This document shows, one piece after another, positions 37,002 through 45,698 of a stretch of DNA of 64,000 nt. A program made the position numbers and the translations under genes. The stretch is from Clavibacter sp. VKM Ac-2873. GTDB lineage: Bacteria; Actinomycetota; Actinomycetes; Actinomycetales; Microbacteriaceae. The stretch's first letter is position 1; each line of letters starts with the position of its first letter. The stretch is taken from positions 62,001-126,000 of the forward strand of contig NZ_JADKRS010000004.1 of the NCBI RefSeq assembly GCF_015351075.1. The letters run 5' to 3'. The notes beneath the pieces are model-generated. The model had not been told where the DNA came from. It saw only the letters and a program-made list of their open reading frames with translations, and did not search any database.

Positions 37002-38468
37002 TCAGACCTCCCTGTCGGTGGGGCCCGCCGCGGCGACGCCCGCTGCGGCCTCGAGGTCCGGCTTCGTCGCGCCGAACGTGCGTTGCGCGAGGTAGAGCAC
37101 AAGCCCCAGCGCGAGCAGCCCGGCGACCCACCACAGCGCGTCCGGGTCGTCGATGAGCGTGTAGACCAGCACGGCGACGTTGCCGAGGATCCCGACGATG
37201 AGCAGCGGCGTGTTCGCGCGGTACGTGTCGTCGGTCTCGTCCTGGCCGCGCAGCTTCAGGCACGCGACGATCACGAGCGCGTAGATGAAGAGCAGGAACA
37301 CCACGGTGATGGTGGCGAGTCGGTCGACGATGTCGAGCCGCTGGTCCTCGGGGATCCCCGCCTGGCTGGAGCGGATCGCCGCGCCGATGACGAGGAGCGC
37401 GGCCACCACGGCGCCGCCGAAGATCAGCGCCACGTAAGGGCTCTGGCGGGCCGGGTGCACCTTCGCGAAGACCGCAGGGACGACGTTCTCGCGGGCCATG
37501 CCGAACAGGATCCGCGACTGGGCCACCACGGTCACGAGCGCCGTGTTGCTGATGGCGACCATCGCGATCACGGCGAAGACCACGAGCATCACGGCCGCGG
37601 GGATGAAGAAGAGGTCGGCGCGCACGACCTCGAGGAGCGTGTTGCCGGCGAGGTCGCCGATGGGCACGGCGAGGGCCGCGGCCATCGAGACGAGCACGTA
37701 GACGACGCCGGCGGTCATCATGCCGCCGATGAGCGCGCGGGGGAACGCGCGCGACGGGTCGATGGTCTCCTCGGCCACGTTCGCGGCGTTCTCGAACCCG
37801 GTCATGGCGAAGAAGGCCAGCGAGACGCCGGCGAGCACGGCCAGCACCGCGGATCCGGGGCCGCCCTCGACCTGGAACTGGAGCAGCACGGCGGGGTCGC
37901 CCACGCCCTCGACCAGCGCGATGACGCCGATGGCGACGACGATGATGAGGCCGCTGATCTCCACGAAGGTCATGACCACGTTGGCGATGACGGACTCGCT
38001 GATGCCGATGAGGTTGATGGCCGTGATGACGGCGACGAACGCGACCGCGATGCCGGTCGTCGCCCAGATGGCCGACTCGGGCAGGCCCACCAGGTCGGCG
38101 AGGTAGCGGACGAAGCCAGCGGCGAGCGACCCGACGGCGGCCATGTTGGCGCTGAGCATGCAGATGGTGATGAAGAACGTGAGCACCGGGCTCCGGAACG
38201 CCTTGTTGATGTAGAGCGAGGCGCCGGCGGCCTGCGGGTACTTCGTGACGAGCTCGGCGTACGCGAGGCCCGTGATGGTCGCGATGGAGACGCCGACGAG
38301 GAACGCCATCCAGAACGCGCCGCCCACGGCCGCGGCCACGAGGCCCACGAGCACGTAGATGCCGGATCCGAGGACGTCGCCGACCACGTAGAAGTACAGC
38401 TGCTTCACCGTGATGGAGCGCTTCAGCTCGGATCGCGGGGGTGCCTGGGCCTCGCTCGTGTTCGCCAT
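37002..38468 (-). CDS. Amino acid permease, APC family, paired with a USP
   Basis: This 488-residue transporter has about 12 helices. Helix 1 holds the APC pattern VVGDVLGSGIYVLVGLVAAAVGG. Other conserved parts are GLAYAELVTKYPQAAGASLY (helix 2-3) and FFAMTGFENAANVAEETIDPSRAFPRAL. Substrate is unknown; relatives carry cationic or neutral amino acids. The adjacent universal stress protein gene and the upstream MarR gene on the same strand form a likely operon. It is not close to the other APC permease at 33.9 kb in its signature sequences. Confidence 0.88.
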   Translation of the reverse strand: MANTSEAQAPPRSELKRSITVKQLYFYVVGDVLGSGIYVLVGLVAAAVGGAFWMAFLVGVSIATITGLAYAELVTKYPQAAGASLYINKAFRSPVLTFFITICMLSANMAAVGSLAAGFVRYLADLVGLPESAIWATTGIAVAFVAVITAINLIGISESVIANVVMTFVEISGLIIVVAIGVIALVEGVGDPAVLLQFQVEGGPGSAVLAVLAGVSLAFFAMTGFENAANVAEETIDPSRAFPRALIGGMMTAGVVYVLVSMAAALAVPIGDLAGNTLLEVVRADLFFIPAAVMLVVFAVIAMVAISNTALVTVVAQSRILFGMARENVVPAVFAKVHPARQSPYVALIFGGAVVAALLVIGAAIRSSQAGIPEDQRLDIVDRLATITVVFLLFIYALVIVACLKLRGQDETDDTYRANTPLLIVGILGNVAVLVYTLIDDPDALWWVAGLLALGLVLYLAQRTFGATKPDLEAAAGVAAAGPTDREV

Positions 38469-38542
38469 TTCCCCACCCTATGGGCGCGATGGCGAGGTGG
38501 TCGAGGGGGAGGGATCGGGCGAGGACGCGGGGTAGCTCGCGG

Positions 38543-38965
38543 TCAGGCGCCGTCGGCGATGCGCTGCAGGGCGCCGATCGCGCGCCGGAGCTCGCCCTCG
38601 TCGACGGGCGGCTGCACGGAGGCGCAGGCCCCGCGGATCCAGCCGATGCGGGCGCGCATCACCGTCTCGAGGAGCTGCCGGCCGGCGGGTCCGACGACGA
38701 GGTGCGCGGCCTCCCCATCCGCCTCCTCCACGAGGATCCGCCGCTGCAGCAGCGCCGCGAGGCTCGGCACGAGGGCCGCGCGCGAGGTGCGGGTCCACAT
38801 GGAGAGCGACTGGCGGTCCACCTGCATGCCGGTGGCGACGACGCGCAGCAGCTGGATCTGCAGCCCGGTGAGGCCCTCCCAGGCGTCGAGGGTGGCGGCG
38901 TCCATGAGGTCGAAGACCGTCGCCATGGAGGCGATCAGCTCCTCGTGCGTGCTCGGCTCGGACAC
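38543..38965 (-). CDS. MarR-like transcriptional regulator
   Basis: This 140-residue protein has a winged helix-turn-helix at about residues 35-90 (LTGLQIQLLRVVATG, then QSLSMWTRTSRAALVPSLAALLQRRILVEE). Flanking dimerisation helices fit the MarR fold. GTG start with GAAGGAG upstream. It lies 74 nt before the APC permease on the same strand and may control it. The ligand is unknown; Cys in RGACASV is the only cysteine and could be a redox sensor, but this is not shown. Confidence 0.78.
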   Translation of the reverse strand: MSEPSTHEELIASMATVFDLMDAATLDAWEGLTGLQIQLLRVVATGMQVDRQSLSMWTRTSRAALVPSLAALLQRRILVEEADGEAAHLVVGPAGRQLLETVMRARIGWIRGACASVQPPVDEGELRRAIGALQRIADGA

Positions 38966-39182
38966 GGCGCTCCTTCGGCGAAGCGGATGGGGGAGCCGGC
39001 CGACCGCCCGCTCGTCGGGGGAAAGCTACCCATCAGGACCGTTCCCGGTCCAGCGCCGTGGGCGACTCGTCACACGGGCGGGCACCAGGGGATACTGAGG
39101 CAGGGCGCGCCGTCTCGCGAGCGCGGCCGCGGGGACGGGGAGGTCGCATGAGCGCAGCAGTCGACGCCGGGCGGGCGCGCGC

Positions 39183-39587
39183 ATGACGCCCCGGATCCGC
39201 GCGCTCCTCCTCACCGGGATCATCACCGGCTTGACGATGGCGATCGTCGCGGTCGCGCGCCCCTGGATCCGCGAGGACGAGCCCGACGACTGGGTGGTGC
39301 TCCGCTTCGAGGCGGGCGAGGCGGCATCCGCCTACGAGGCGTTCGAGTCGCTGGCCGCCACCGAGACCGCGGGCGACGATGCGCTCCAGCTGCTCGAGGC
39401 GGGCGGGATCGACGGCAACGAGTTCGGCGACGGCTCCTACGACGTGTACTTCGTGGGACCCGACCGCCGCATCATGTGGGAGGTGCTCGAGCCGATCTTC
39501 GCGGACGCTCCCGTGCCGTGGACTTCCGTCGAGCTCCGCCGTGGGCTCGAGGACGAGGCGCCCGTGGTGGTGCGGGCGGCGCGCTGA
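39183..39587 (+). CDS. Small membrane-anchored protein of unknown function
   Basis: This 134-residue protein has an N-terminal membrane helix (about residues 5-25, IRALLLTGIITGLTMAIVAVA). A soluble acidic domain follows, with SAYEAFESLAATETAGDDAL, YDVYFVGPDRRIMWEVLEPIF and SVELRRGLEDEAPVVVRAAR. I do not recognise the family. It is divergent from the MarR gene; the 217-nt gap contains a GATACT near 39089 that may be a -10 element. No clear ribosome site is seen right before this ATG, so the start is less certain. Confidence 0.65.
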   Translation: MTPRIRALLLTGIITGLTMAIVAVARPWIREDEPDDWVVLRFEAGEAASAYEAFESLAATETAGDDALQLLEAGGIDGNEFGDGSYDVYFVGPDRRIMWEVLEPIFADAPVPWTSVELRRGLEDEAPVVVRAAR

Positions 39588-39634
39588 GCGTCTCCCGACC
39601 AGATCCCGCAGGCGCCGGTGTCGGCCCTCGCGCC

Positions 39635-39640
39635 TAGCGT
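39635..39640 (+). promoter_or_regulatory. -10 element (TAGCGT) of the GIY-YIG-like gene, leaderless
   Basis: TAGCGT is followed by 6 nt and the ATG at 39647. Confidence 0.5.
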
Positions 39641-39646
39641 CGGGGC

Positions 39647-40210
39647 ATGACGTCGAACGGATCCGCCCGGTGCCGCGCCGAGGCGTGCGCCGCCCCCGTC
39701 GAGCCCGGGGCGCCCGTGCCGTTGTGCGCGACGCACCTCGTGGCCGCGGCCGCGTGGGCGGAACGGGAGCACGGCGTCGAGGACGTGCTGCCGTCGCCCT
39801 GCCCGGCATGCGGATCCCGTCTCGGCGTGCGGTATCCGTCGGGCTGGCTGTGCGCCGTGTGCGAGTGGCGGCATGGCGATCACCCGGACGGCGAGCTGGC
39901 GCCGCCGCGGGTCGACGTCGTCTACTACATCCGCTTCGGCGACCGCATCAAGATCGGCACCAGCGCGAACCCGCGGCAGCGGCTCGGCACGCTCCGGCAC
40001 GACGAGCTGCTGGCGTTCGAGCGCGGCGGACGCGCGGTGGAGCGGGCGCGGCACGCGCTCTTCGCGCGGCAGCGTTACGCGCGCACCGAGTGGTTCGCGC
40101 TCGACGAGGAGCTGCGCGCGCATGTCGCTGCGCTCGCCGCGGGGCAGCCGGATCCGTGGGAGCTGGTCGCCCGGTGGCGGAGCGAGGCGCTGGCGCTGCG
40201 GGTCAGCTGA
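39647..40210 (+). CDS. GIY-YIG-like nuclease (T5orf172/MUG113 type) with N-terminal zinc ribbon
   Basis: This 187-residue protein has two cysteine clusters: CRAEACAAPV with CATH, and CPACGSRLGVRYPSGWLCAVC. They look like a zinc-ribbon pair over residues 6-70. The second half reads VVYYIRFGDRIKIGTSANP, then RQRLGTLRHDEL and ARHALFARQRYARTEWFAL. This is the Y-Y-I/K-I-G-T pattern of GIY-YIG domains found in phage T5orf172-like proteins. Nuclease activity is plausible; the target is unknown. It is convergent with another zinc-ribbon nuclease-like gene 31 nt away. Predicted leaderless. Confidence 0.75.
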   Translation: MTSNGSARCRAEACAAPVEPGAPVPLCATHLVAAAAWAEREHGVEDVLPSPCPACGSRLGVRYPSGWLCAVCEWRHGDHPDGELAPPRVDVVYYIRFGDRIKIGTSANPRQRLGTLRHDELLAFERGGRAVERARHALFARQRYARTEWFALDEELRAHVAALAAGQPDPWELVARWRSEALALRVS

Positions 40211-40241
40211 GGTGGGCGGGCGAGCGCGCCGGGCGCGCGCG

Positions 40242-41357
40242 TCACCCCGTCGCGGCCGACGGCGGCACCTCGCGCAGGTAGGCGTCCACGAAGAGCGGGC
40301 CGCGGATCTCGCGCAGCCGGTCGAGCAGCTGGTCGACCGTGCCGCGGGTGAGGCCCGAGACGCAGAGGTCGTAGGGGCCGAGGGGCGGCAGCTTGCCCGT
40401 GCGGATGCGGATGACCTCCCAGCCGGCGGAACGGAGCGCCCGGTCCTTGCGGCGGTCGGCCTCCTCGCGCCGGCCGACGTGCTCGAGGCCGTGGCGGCCG
40501 GTGGAGTCGTACTCGATCGCCACCCGCAGCTCGGGCAGCAGGATGTCGGGCCACGCCTCGAGGTGCTCGAAGAACGGGCGCGCGAGCCGCACGGCGGTGA
40601 GCCCGGGCGTGTGATCCAGGCGCGCGGCCAGATCCTGCCGCAGGCGCTCCTCGACGGCGGACGCGGGCGGCGGCGCGCAGGCGCTCGCGAACGGCTCGCC
40701 GACGGGGAGGTCGGGCGTCTTCGTGCAGATGCCGGGGGAGCGGCGGGGGCGGGCGGGGGTCGCGGCCGCGGCCGGGGACGCGCGCCGCTCGGCCGGACCC
40801 GCGGTGCCCGAGGCGCTCGGGGTGCCGTCCTTCCCGCGCCGGTCGCGGCCCGTGCCGCCCGCCGCGGGCCGGCCGTCGCGCGCGCCCCGACGCGGACGTG
40901 CGGACGCGGATCCGGGCCCGGCAGCCGACGACGGTGATCCGCCCGACGCGTCGGACGCGTCGGACGCGGATCCCCCCGCCACCGGCCCCGCCACGAGCGG
41001 CGACGCCCCCGGCCACCGCACCTGGTCCGCCATCGGCAGCACCGGTGTGCGCGGCGCGGCGGCCTCCGCGCAGTCCGGGCACCACGACGAGCGGCGGCGC
41101 TCCCGGCCCGGCCGCCTCCGCTGCTCCTCGGGCGTCGCGACGAAGACGTGCCCGACGTCGCACTGCCAGGTGAGGAGGACGTCGGCCGCGGGCGGCACCT
41201 GCGTGAGCGTGATGCCGCGGTTGAGATCCGGGTGGTACTGCCGGACGAGCACGGGGAACGACGCCCACGCCTCCCGGTAGGTGCCCACCGGGTACGGCAC
41301 GTCGAGGCCGCGCGACCAGCGGCGCCGCGCCCACCACGCATCCACCGGCTCGGGCAT
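40242..41357 (-). CDS. Zinc-ribbon protein with C-terminal Vsr/DUF559-like PD-(D/E)XK domain
   Basis: This 371-residue protein has an N-terminal treble of WQCDVGHVFVATPEEQ with CPDC (residues 60-100), typical of zinc-ribbon proteins linked to Vsr-like nucleases. A long Ala/Pro/Arg/Gly linker (about 115-215) includes SDASDASD. The C-terminal domain has PDILLPELRVAIEYDSTGRH and RKDRALRSAGWEVIRIRTG. This is the Asp...Glu-x-Asp pattern and final strand of very-short-patch-repair-like nucleases. The substrate is unknown. TAGCGT (41369-41364) ends 6 nt before the ATG, so it is predicted leaderless; GNAT starts divergently 46 bp away. Confidence 0.75.
   Translation of the reverse strand: MPEPVDAWWARRRWSRGLDVPYPVGTYREAWASFPVLVRQYHPDLNRGITLTQVPPAADVLLTWQCDVGHVFVATPEEQRRRPGRERRRSSWCPDCAEAAAPRTPVLPMADQVRWPGASPLVAGPVAGGSASDASDASGGSPSSAAGPGSASARPRRGARDGRPAAGGTGRDRRGKDGTPSASGTAGPAERRASPAAAATPARPRRSPGICTKTPDLPVGEPFASACAPPPASAVEERLRQDLAARLDHTPGLTAVRLARPFFEHLEAWPDILLPELRVAIEYDSTGRHGLEHVGRREEADRRKDRALRSAGWEVIRIRTGKLPPLGPYDLCVSGLTRGTVDQLLDRLREIRGPLFVDAYLREVPPSAATG
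40945..40968. repeat. Short tandem 9-mer in the linker of the zinc-ribbon nuclease gene
   Basis: GACGCGTCG occurs twice in tandem (40945-40953, 40954-40962), followed by a partial third copy. On the coding strand this gives repeated SDA-type residues. It could vary in length between strains. Confidence 0.6.
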
Positions 41358-41363
41358 GCCGTC

Positions 41364-41369
41364 ACGCTA
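41364..41369 (-). promoter_or_regulatory. -10 element (TAGCGT) of the zinc-ribbon nuclease gene, leaderless
   Basis: On the reverse strand TAGCGT is followed by 6 nt and the ATG at 41357. Confidence 0.5.
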
Positions 41370-41391
41370 GGGGCGACCACCGACGTCCCCC

Positions 41392-41397
41392 TAGCCT
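41392..41397 (+). promoter_or_regulatory. -10 element (TAGCCT) of the GNAT gene, leaderless
   Basis: TAGCCT is followed by 6 nt and the GTG at 41404. It lies back to back with the opposite promoter at 41364-41369. Confidence 0.5.
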
Positions 41398-41403
41398 GGG
41401 GCG

Positions 41404-41958
41404 GTGCCCGACCTCGAGACCGACCGCCTGCTCCTCCGCCGCTTCACGGAGGCCGACGCCCCCTTCCTCCTCGACCTGCACGCGCGGCCCGAGGTGATGC
41501 GGTGGATCGGCACGGGTGCCGTGCACACGGATCCCGCCCAGGCCGTGGCGCGCGCCGCCCGCTACGCCGCCCTCGACCACCCCGTGCGCGGCATCTGGGC
41601 GATCGAGGACCGCGACGGCGGCGCGCTCCTCGGCACGCTGCTGCTCAAGGACCTGCCCGCGTCGGCCGCGCCCCTCGCCGGCGACGACCCCGCCCCGCGC
41701 GACGCGCCGGAGGAGGGCGAGACGGAGATCGGCTGGCACCTGCACCCGGACGCCTGGGGGCGCGGCGTCGCGACGGAGGCCGCGCGGCGGGTGCTCGCCC
41801 ACGCGGCCGAGGGCGGGCTGCGCCGCGTGCTCGCGGTGACGAACCCGGCGAACGCGCCGTCGCAGGCCGTGTGCCGACGGATCGGGATGCGCCCCCTCGG
41901 CCGCACGCGCGCCTACTACGACACGGAGTGCGCGCTGTTCCGCGTCGACTTGCCCTGA
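41404..41958 (+). CDS. GNAT family N-acetyltransferase (RimJ/RimL type)
   Basis: This 184-residue acetyltransferase starts LETDRLLLRRFTEADAPFLL, the hallmark of the RimJ/RimL-like group. The acetyl-CoA binding region is seen in EIGWHLHPDAWGRGVATEAARRVLAHA (about residues 108-135; Q/R-x-x-G-x-A loop is RGVA). A C-terminal AVTNPANAPSQAVCRRIGMRP strand-helix and YYDTEC follow. The acceptor is unknown. GTG start, leaderless. It is convergent with sufU 30 nt downstream. Confidence 0.9.
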   Translation: MPDLETDRLLLRRFTEADAPFLLDLHARPEVMRWIGTGAVHTDPAQAVARAARYAALDHPVRGIWAIEDRDGGALLGTLLLKDLPASAAPLAGDDPAPRDAPEEGETEIGWHLHPDAWGRGVATEAARRVLAHAAEGGLRRVLAVTNPANAPSQAVCRRIGMRPLGRTRAYYDTECALFRVDLP

Positions 41959-41988
41959 GGCCCGGGCGCTCGGCCGCGACCGTCCTCG

Positions 41989-42432
41989 TCAGCCGGCGCG
42001 GAGCGCGATCTCCAGCGTCGTCCACGGCAGCATCGCGCACTTGACGCGGCCGACGTAGCGGGAGACCCCGTCGAGCGCGACGGCGTCGCCGAACTCCTCC
42101 GGGTCGAGGTGGGACGCGCCCCGGCTCCGCATGACCTCGCGGAACGCCGCGATACGCGCGTGCACCGTCTCGAGGCTCGCGTCGTCGAGCACGCCGACGA
42201 GCATCGACGCGGACGCCTGCGAGATCGCGCAGCCGTGGCCCGTCCAGGCGATCTCGGCCACCCGCCCGTCCTCGACGCGGACGCCGAGGGTGATCTCGTC
42301 CCCGCACGTCGGGTTCACCTGGTGCGCGTGCATCGGCCACCCGGTGGGATCGCCCGTGCCCTCGGGGGTCCGCGAGTGGTCGAGGATCAGCTCCTGGTAG
42401 AGCGCGCCGCCGCCGACGCCCGGGGCGCTCAT
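41989..42432 (-). CDS. sufU: SufU-type Fe-S cluster assembly sulfur-transfer protein
   Basis: SufU (147 residues) takes persulfide sulfur from SufS through a zinc-bound cysteine. The three conserved cysteines and Asp are in NPTCGDEITL, GHGCAISQASASM and VKCAMLPW. The extra segment between the second and third cysteine, typical of SufU rather than IscU, is present. The ATG overlaps the sufS stop (ATGA). The sufBCD genes are not in the window, so the pair is separate from them. Confidence 0.93.
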   Translation of the reverse strand: MSAPGVGGGALYQELILDHSRTPEGTGDPTGWPMHAHQVNPTCGDEITLGVRVEDGRVAEIAWTGHGCAISQASASMLVGVLDDASLETVHARIAAFREVMRSRGASHLDPEEFGDAVALDGVSRYVGRVKCAMLPWTTLEIALRAG

Positions 42433-43730
42433 CGGCCGGCCCCGAAGAACGCGGCGGCGTCCTCGACGCCCTGCAGCAGCAGGTCGATCTCGGCGTCGGT
42501 CGTGTGCAGCGTCCCGCTCGCGCGCGTGGACGCGGTGAGGCCGAGCCTCCGGTGCAGCGGCTGCGCGCAGTGGTGCCCCACGCGCACGGCGATGCCGCGG
42601 TCGTCGAGGATCTGCCCCACGTCGTGCGCGTGCACGCCCGGGAGGTCGAACGCGGCGAGGCCGACGCGGTCGCCGGCGGGGCCGAGCACCCGCACGCCCG
42701 GGATCCCGGTGAGGCCCGCGACGAGCCGCGCGCCGATGCGCCGTCCGTGCTCCTGGATCCGGTCCATGCCGACCGCGTCGAGGTAGTCGACCGCGGCGCC
42801 CAGCGCCACGACCTGCGAGATGCGCTGCGTGCCGGCCTCGAAGCGCTGCGGCGGCGGCAGGAACTCGGCCGCCTCCATCGTCACCGTCGTGATCATCGAC
42901 CCGCCCGTGAGGAACGGCGGCAGCGCCTCGAGCACCGAGCGCCGCCCGTAGAGCACGCCGATGCCCGTGGGCGCGAGCATCTTGTGGCCGGAGAAGACGG
43001 CGAGGTCGACGTCGAGGGCGCGCAGGTCGACGGGCAGGTGCGGCACGGACTGGCAGGCGTCGAGCACGACGAGGGCGCCCACCTCCCGCGCGCGGGCGAC
43101 GACGGGACCGAGCGGCGCGACGCCGCCCAGCACGTTGGAGACGTGCGCGAGCGCGACGACGCGCGTGCGTTCCGTGATGACCTCGGCCAGGGTCTCGAGC
43201 CGCAGCGCACCCTGGTCGTCGACGGGGATGAAGCGCAGCCGGGCGCCCGTGCGGAGCGCGAGCTGCTGCCACGGGATGAGGTTCGCGTGGTGCTCCGACT
43301 CCGTGACGACGATCTCGTCGCCCTCCCGCACGCGGATCGACGTCGGAGCGGCCGCGCTGCCCAGCCCGTACGCGACGAGGTTCAGGCCCTCGGTCGCATT
43401 GGAGGTCCACACGATCTCGCCCGCGTCGACGCCCACGAAGCGCGCGACCTTCTCGCGCGCCTCCTCGAACTCCTCGGTCGCGAGCGCCGCGAGCGTGTGT
43501 GCGCCGCGGTGGACGGCCGCGTTCCGGTGCTCCAGGTACGCGCGCTCCGCGTCCAGCACCTGACGCGGCTTCTGCGAGGTCGCGGCCGAGTCGAGGTACA
43601 CGAGCGGGTGGCCGTTCACCTCCGTGTCGAGGAGGGGGAAGTCGCGGCGGATCCGGTCGATCTCGTCGGCGGACAGGCCGGCGGATCGCGCCGGGCCGTC
43701 GCCGGGGGCGTCCTGGGGGGCGGTGTGCAT
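42429..43730 (-). CDS. sufS: SufS-type cysteine desulfurase
   Basis: SufS (433 residues) is a PLP enzyme that removes sulfur from cysteine. It starts the SUF iron-sulfur cluster pathway with SufU. YLDSAATSQKPRQVLDAE, the PLP lysine in FSGHKMLAPTGIGVLYG (about residue 256) and the active-site cysteine in VRVGHHCAQPLHRRLG (about residue 396) are present. I choose ATG 43730 (MHTAPQDAPGDG). A longer frame lies upstream but crosses into a hairpin region. It is followed by sufU with a 4-nt overlap. Confidence 0.92.
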   Translation of the reverse strand: MHTAPQDAPGDGPARSAGLSADEIDRIRRDFPLLDTEVNGHPLVYLDSAATSQKPRQVLDAERAYLEHRNAAVHRGAHTLAALATEEFEEAREKVARFVGVDAGEIVWTSNATEGLNLVAYGLGSAAAPTSIRVREGDEIVVTESEHHANLIPWQQLALRTGARLRFIPVDDQGALRLETLAEVITERTRVVALAHVSNVLGGVAPLGPVVARAREVGALVVLDACQSVPHLPVDLRALDVDLAVFSGHKMLAPTGIGVLYGRRSVLEALPPFLTGGSMITTVTMEAAEFLPPPQRFEAGTQRISQVVALGAAVDYLDAVGMDRIQEHGRRIGARLVAGLTGIPGVRVLGPAGDRVGLAAFDLPGVHAHDVGQILDDRGIAVRVGHHCAQPLHRRLGLTASTRASGTLHTTDAEIDLLLQGVEDAAAFFGAGR

Positions 43731-43800
43731 GCGACGAGTCCATCGTGCCGCGGCTCCCGGCGCAACACGAGCGCGGGCCGACGACGCCCGGAGACGCGGA

Positions 43801-43834
43801 GGGCGCCCCCGCGACCGTGGTCGTGGGGGCACCC
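43801..43834 (-). terminator. Imperfect hairpin downstream of the alkaline phosphatase gene
   Basis: GGGCGCCCCCGCGACC pairs with GGTCGTGGGGGCACCC, leaving a C/A mismatch and a G-T pair. No T tract. It lies between phoA and sufS (same strand) and probably ends the phoA transcript. Confidence 0.6.
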
Positions 43835-43851
43835 GTGGTGGATCCGCGGTG

Positions 43852-45543
43852 CTAGCGGACGGTCACCTTGGCGGTGGCGACCTTGCCCGTCTGCACCCCG
43901 GTGAGGGTGAGCGTGAGCGGGCCGCTCGTGGCCGGGGCCGTGAACGGGATCGCGACCTTGCCGTCGACGACGTCGTAGGTGCCGACCATCTGCCCGGCGG
44001 AGGTCGTGAGCGTCACCTGGCGGTCGCCGGCGAAGCGGGTGCCCGTCACGGTGATCTCCTCGCCGCGGTCGGGTCGGTAGTCGCTGGCCACGACCGACGC
44101 GCCCTTGCTGAGCGCCCCCGTGCCGCGGTCGAGCTTCAGCGCGTTCGCCATCGTGAAGAAGGTGTCGGTCTGGTCGGTGAGGCCGACGACGTTCGCCGCC
44201 CCCGGGCCGAAGGCCGCGACGCGGACCTGCGTGCCCGTGTGCTGCTGCGATCCGCCGAGGCCCGCGGTGCCGTAGGACAGCTTCATCACGCCGCCCTCGA
44301 GCGTGCGCACGGCGGCGCTGAGCGAGGTGGGAGGCGTGTTGTCCACGATCTGGCTGGAGTGCGCGTGGTCGGCGGTGACGATGACGAGCGTGTTGCCGTC
44401 CTTCTTCGCGAAGGCCATGGCGGCCTGCACGGACTCGTCGAAGTCGAGCGTCTCGCCGATCTGGCCGCACGGGTTCGCGGCGTGGTCCTGCTTGTCGATG
44501 CTGGCGCCCTCGACCTGAAGGAAGAAGCCCTTGCCGGCCTTCTTGGTGTCGAGCAGCGTGATCGCCTTGTCCGTCATCGTCCGGAGCGACAGGTCGCTGC
44601 CGAGGCGCTCGGGGTTCTCGGTGCAGGTGACGGGCGCGAGGTCGGCGCCGCCGACGGTCGCGGGGGTCGGCGCGAAGCGCGTCGGGAAGTTCCCCGGGGT
44701 GAACAGGCCGAGCACGGGCGCGGTCTGGTCGGCGGTCTTCACACCGGCGAGGCCGGCGCCGTCGCGGACGACCTGGTAGCCGCGCTGGTCGGCCTGGTCG
44801 AACAGGGTCTGGCCCTCGTACTGCCCGGCCTTCGCGGTCTGCGTGAAGCTCGCGGATCCGCCGCCGAGCGTGACGTCGGGGCGCGTGTTCAAGAGCTGCT
44901 CGCTGATGGATCCGAGGCCGCCGGCCGCGAGCGCGTCGTCGCCGCACGAGGCGGAGTCGGGCCCGTAGCAGGAGCGGCTGTCGACGTGCGCGACCTGGAC
45001 GGCGGGGGTGGCGTCCTGGATCTCGGCGGTGCTGACGTCGCCGGTGCGCAGGCCGTTGGCCTTCGCGATCTCGGTGAGGGTCGCCTGCGGCTTCCCGTCG
45101 ATGTCGACGCTGATCGCGCCGTCGTAGGTCTTCGTACCGGTCGCCCAGCCGCTGCCGGTCGCGGCGGAGTCGGGCACGTAGTCCGGCTTGCCCTTCCGGT
45201 CGCCGCTGCGCTCGAGCGAGTACGTCGTGTACTGGCCGGTCAGGGGCGGGGCGTCGAGGCCCGGGAGGCGGCCGGCGGCGCCGTAGGCGTAGTCGCGGGC
45301 GATGGTGATCTCGGAGTCGCCCATGCCATCTCCGATGAGGAGGATGACGTTCTTCGCGGACGCGTTCGTGATCTCGGAGCGGATCTGGGCGGTCTGGTCG
45401 CCGGCGAGGCGCTGGGCGCCGCCGTTCTGCGACAGCGCCGCGCCGGCGGCGAACGCGCCGGCCGGCAGCAGGATGGTCGCGGCGACGGCGGCCGCGGCGA
45501 TCGGGAGGACGCGGCGACGCGTCCGGGTGGGGGTGGTTGTCAT
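43852..45543 (-). CDS. phoA: Secreted alkaline phosphatase (PhoA family)
   Basis: This 563-residue phosphomonoesterase has a basic Tat-like or Sec signal peptide (residues 1-33, [21 protein letters not shown]). The metal-binding [13 protein letters not shown] and nucleophile Ser in [13 protein letters not shown] (about residue 123) are present. Later metal ligands lie in [23 protein letters not shown] and QQHTGTQV. After the enzyme domain there is a C-terminal beta domain (about 475-563, [17 protein letters not shown]). It would scavenge phosphate outside the cell. GAGGAG lies before the ATG. I did not see a clear Pho box. Confidence 0.93.
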   Translation of the reverse strand: MTTTPTRTRRRVLPIAAAAVAATILLPAGAFAAGAALSQNGGAQRLAGDQTAQIRSEITNASAKNVILLIGDGMGDSEITIARDYAYGAAGRLPGLDAPPLTGQYTTYSLERSGDRKGKPDYVPDSAATGSGWATGTKTYDGAISVDIDGKPQATLTEIAKANGLRTGDVSTAEIQDATPAVQVAHVDSRSCYGPDSASCGDDALAAGGLGSISEQLLNTRPDVTLGGGSASFTQTAKAGQYEGQTLFDQADQRGYQVVRDGAGLAGVKTADQTAPVLGLFTPGNFPTRFAPTPATVGGADLAPVTCTENPERLGSDLSLRTMTDKAITLLDTKKAGKGFFLQVEGASIDKQDHAANPCGQIGETLDFDESVQAAMAFAKKDGNTLVIVTADHAHSSQIVDNTPPTSLSAAVRTLEGGVMKLSYGTAGLGGSQQHTGTQVRVAAFGPGAANVVGLTDQTDTFFTMANALKLDRGTGALSKGASVVASDYRPDRGEEITVTGTRFAGDRQVTLTTSAGQMVGTYDVVDGKVAIPFTAPATSGPLTLTLTGVQTGKVATAKVTVR

Positions 45544-45686
45544 GGGGGTGGGGTCTCCTCGGGTGATGCCCCCGGTGCGGGGACATTTCAGAATCCGCCG
45601 AAATCGGGGGCGCGAGGAGAACCGGAGGCGACCGGCAGGCGAACATCGTCGCCTCGCGTCCGCTTCTCCCGCTCCCGGGCGCAGGG

Positions 45687-45692
45687 GATGAT
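45687..45692 (+). promoter_or_regulatory. -10-like element (GATGAT) of the copC gene
   Basis: GATGAT is followed by 6 nt and the ATG at 45699. It fits the leaderless spacing but departs from TANNNT at the first base. Confidence 0.35.
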
Positions 45693-45698
45693 GGACCC

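Noticed and set aside
45544-45698. Pho box upstream of the alkaline phosphatase gene
   Set aside because: No repeated GTTCACC-like units were visible; control by phosphate cannot be claimed from this sequence.
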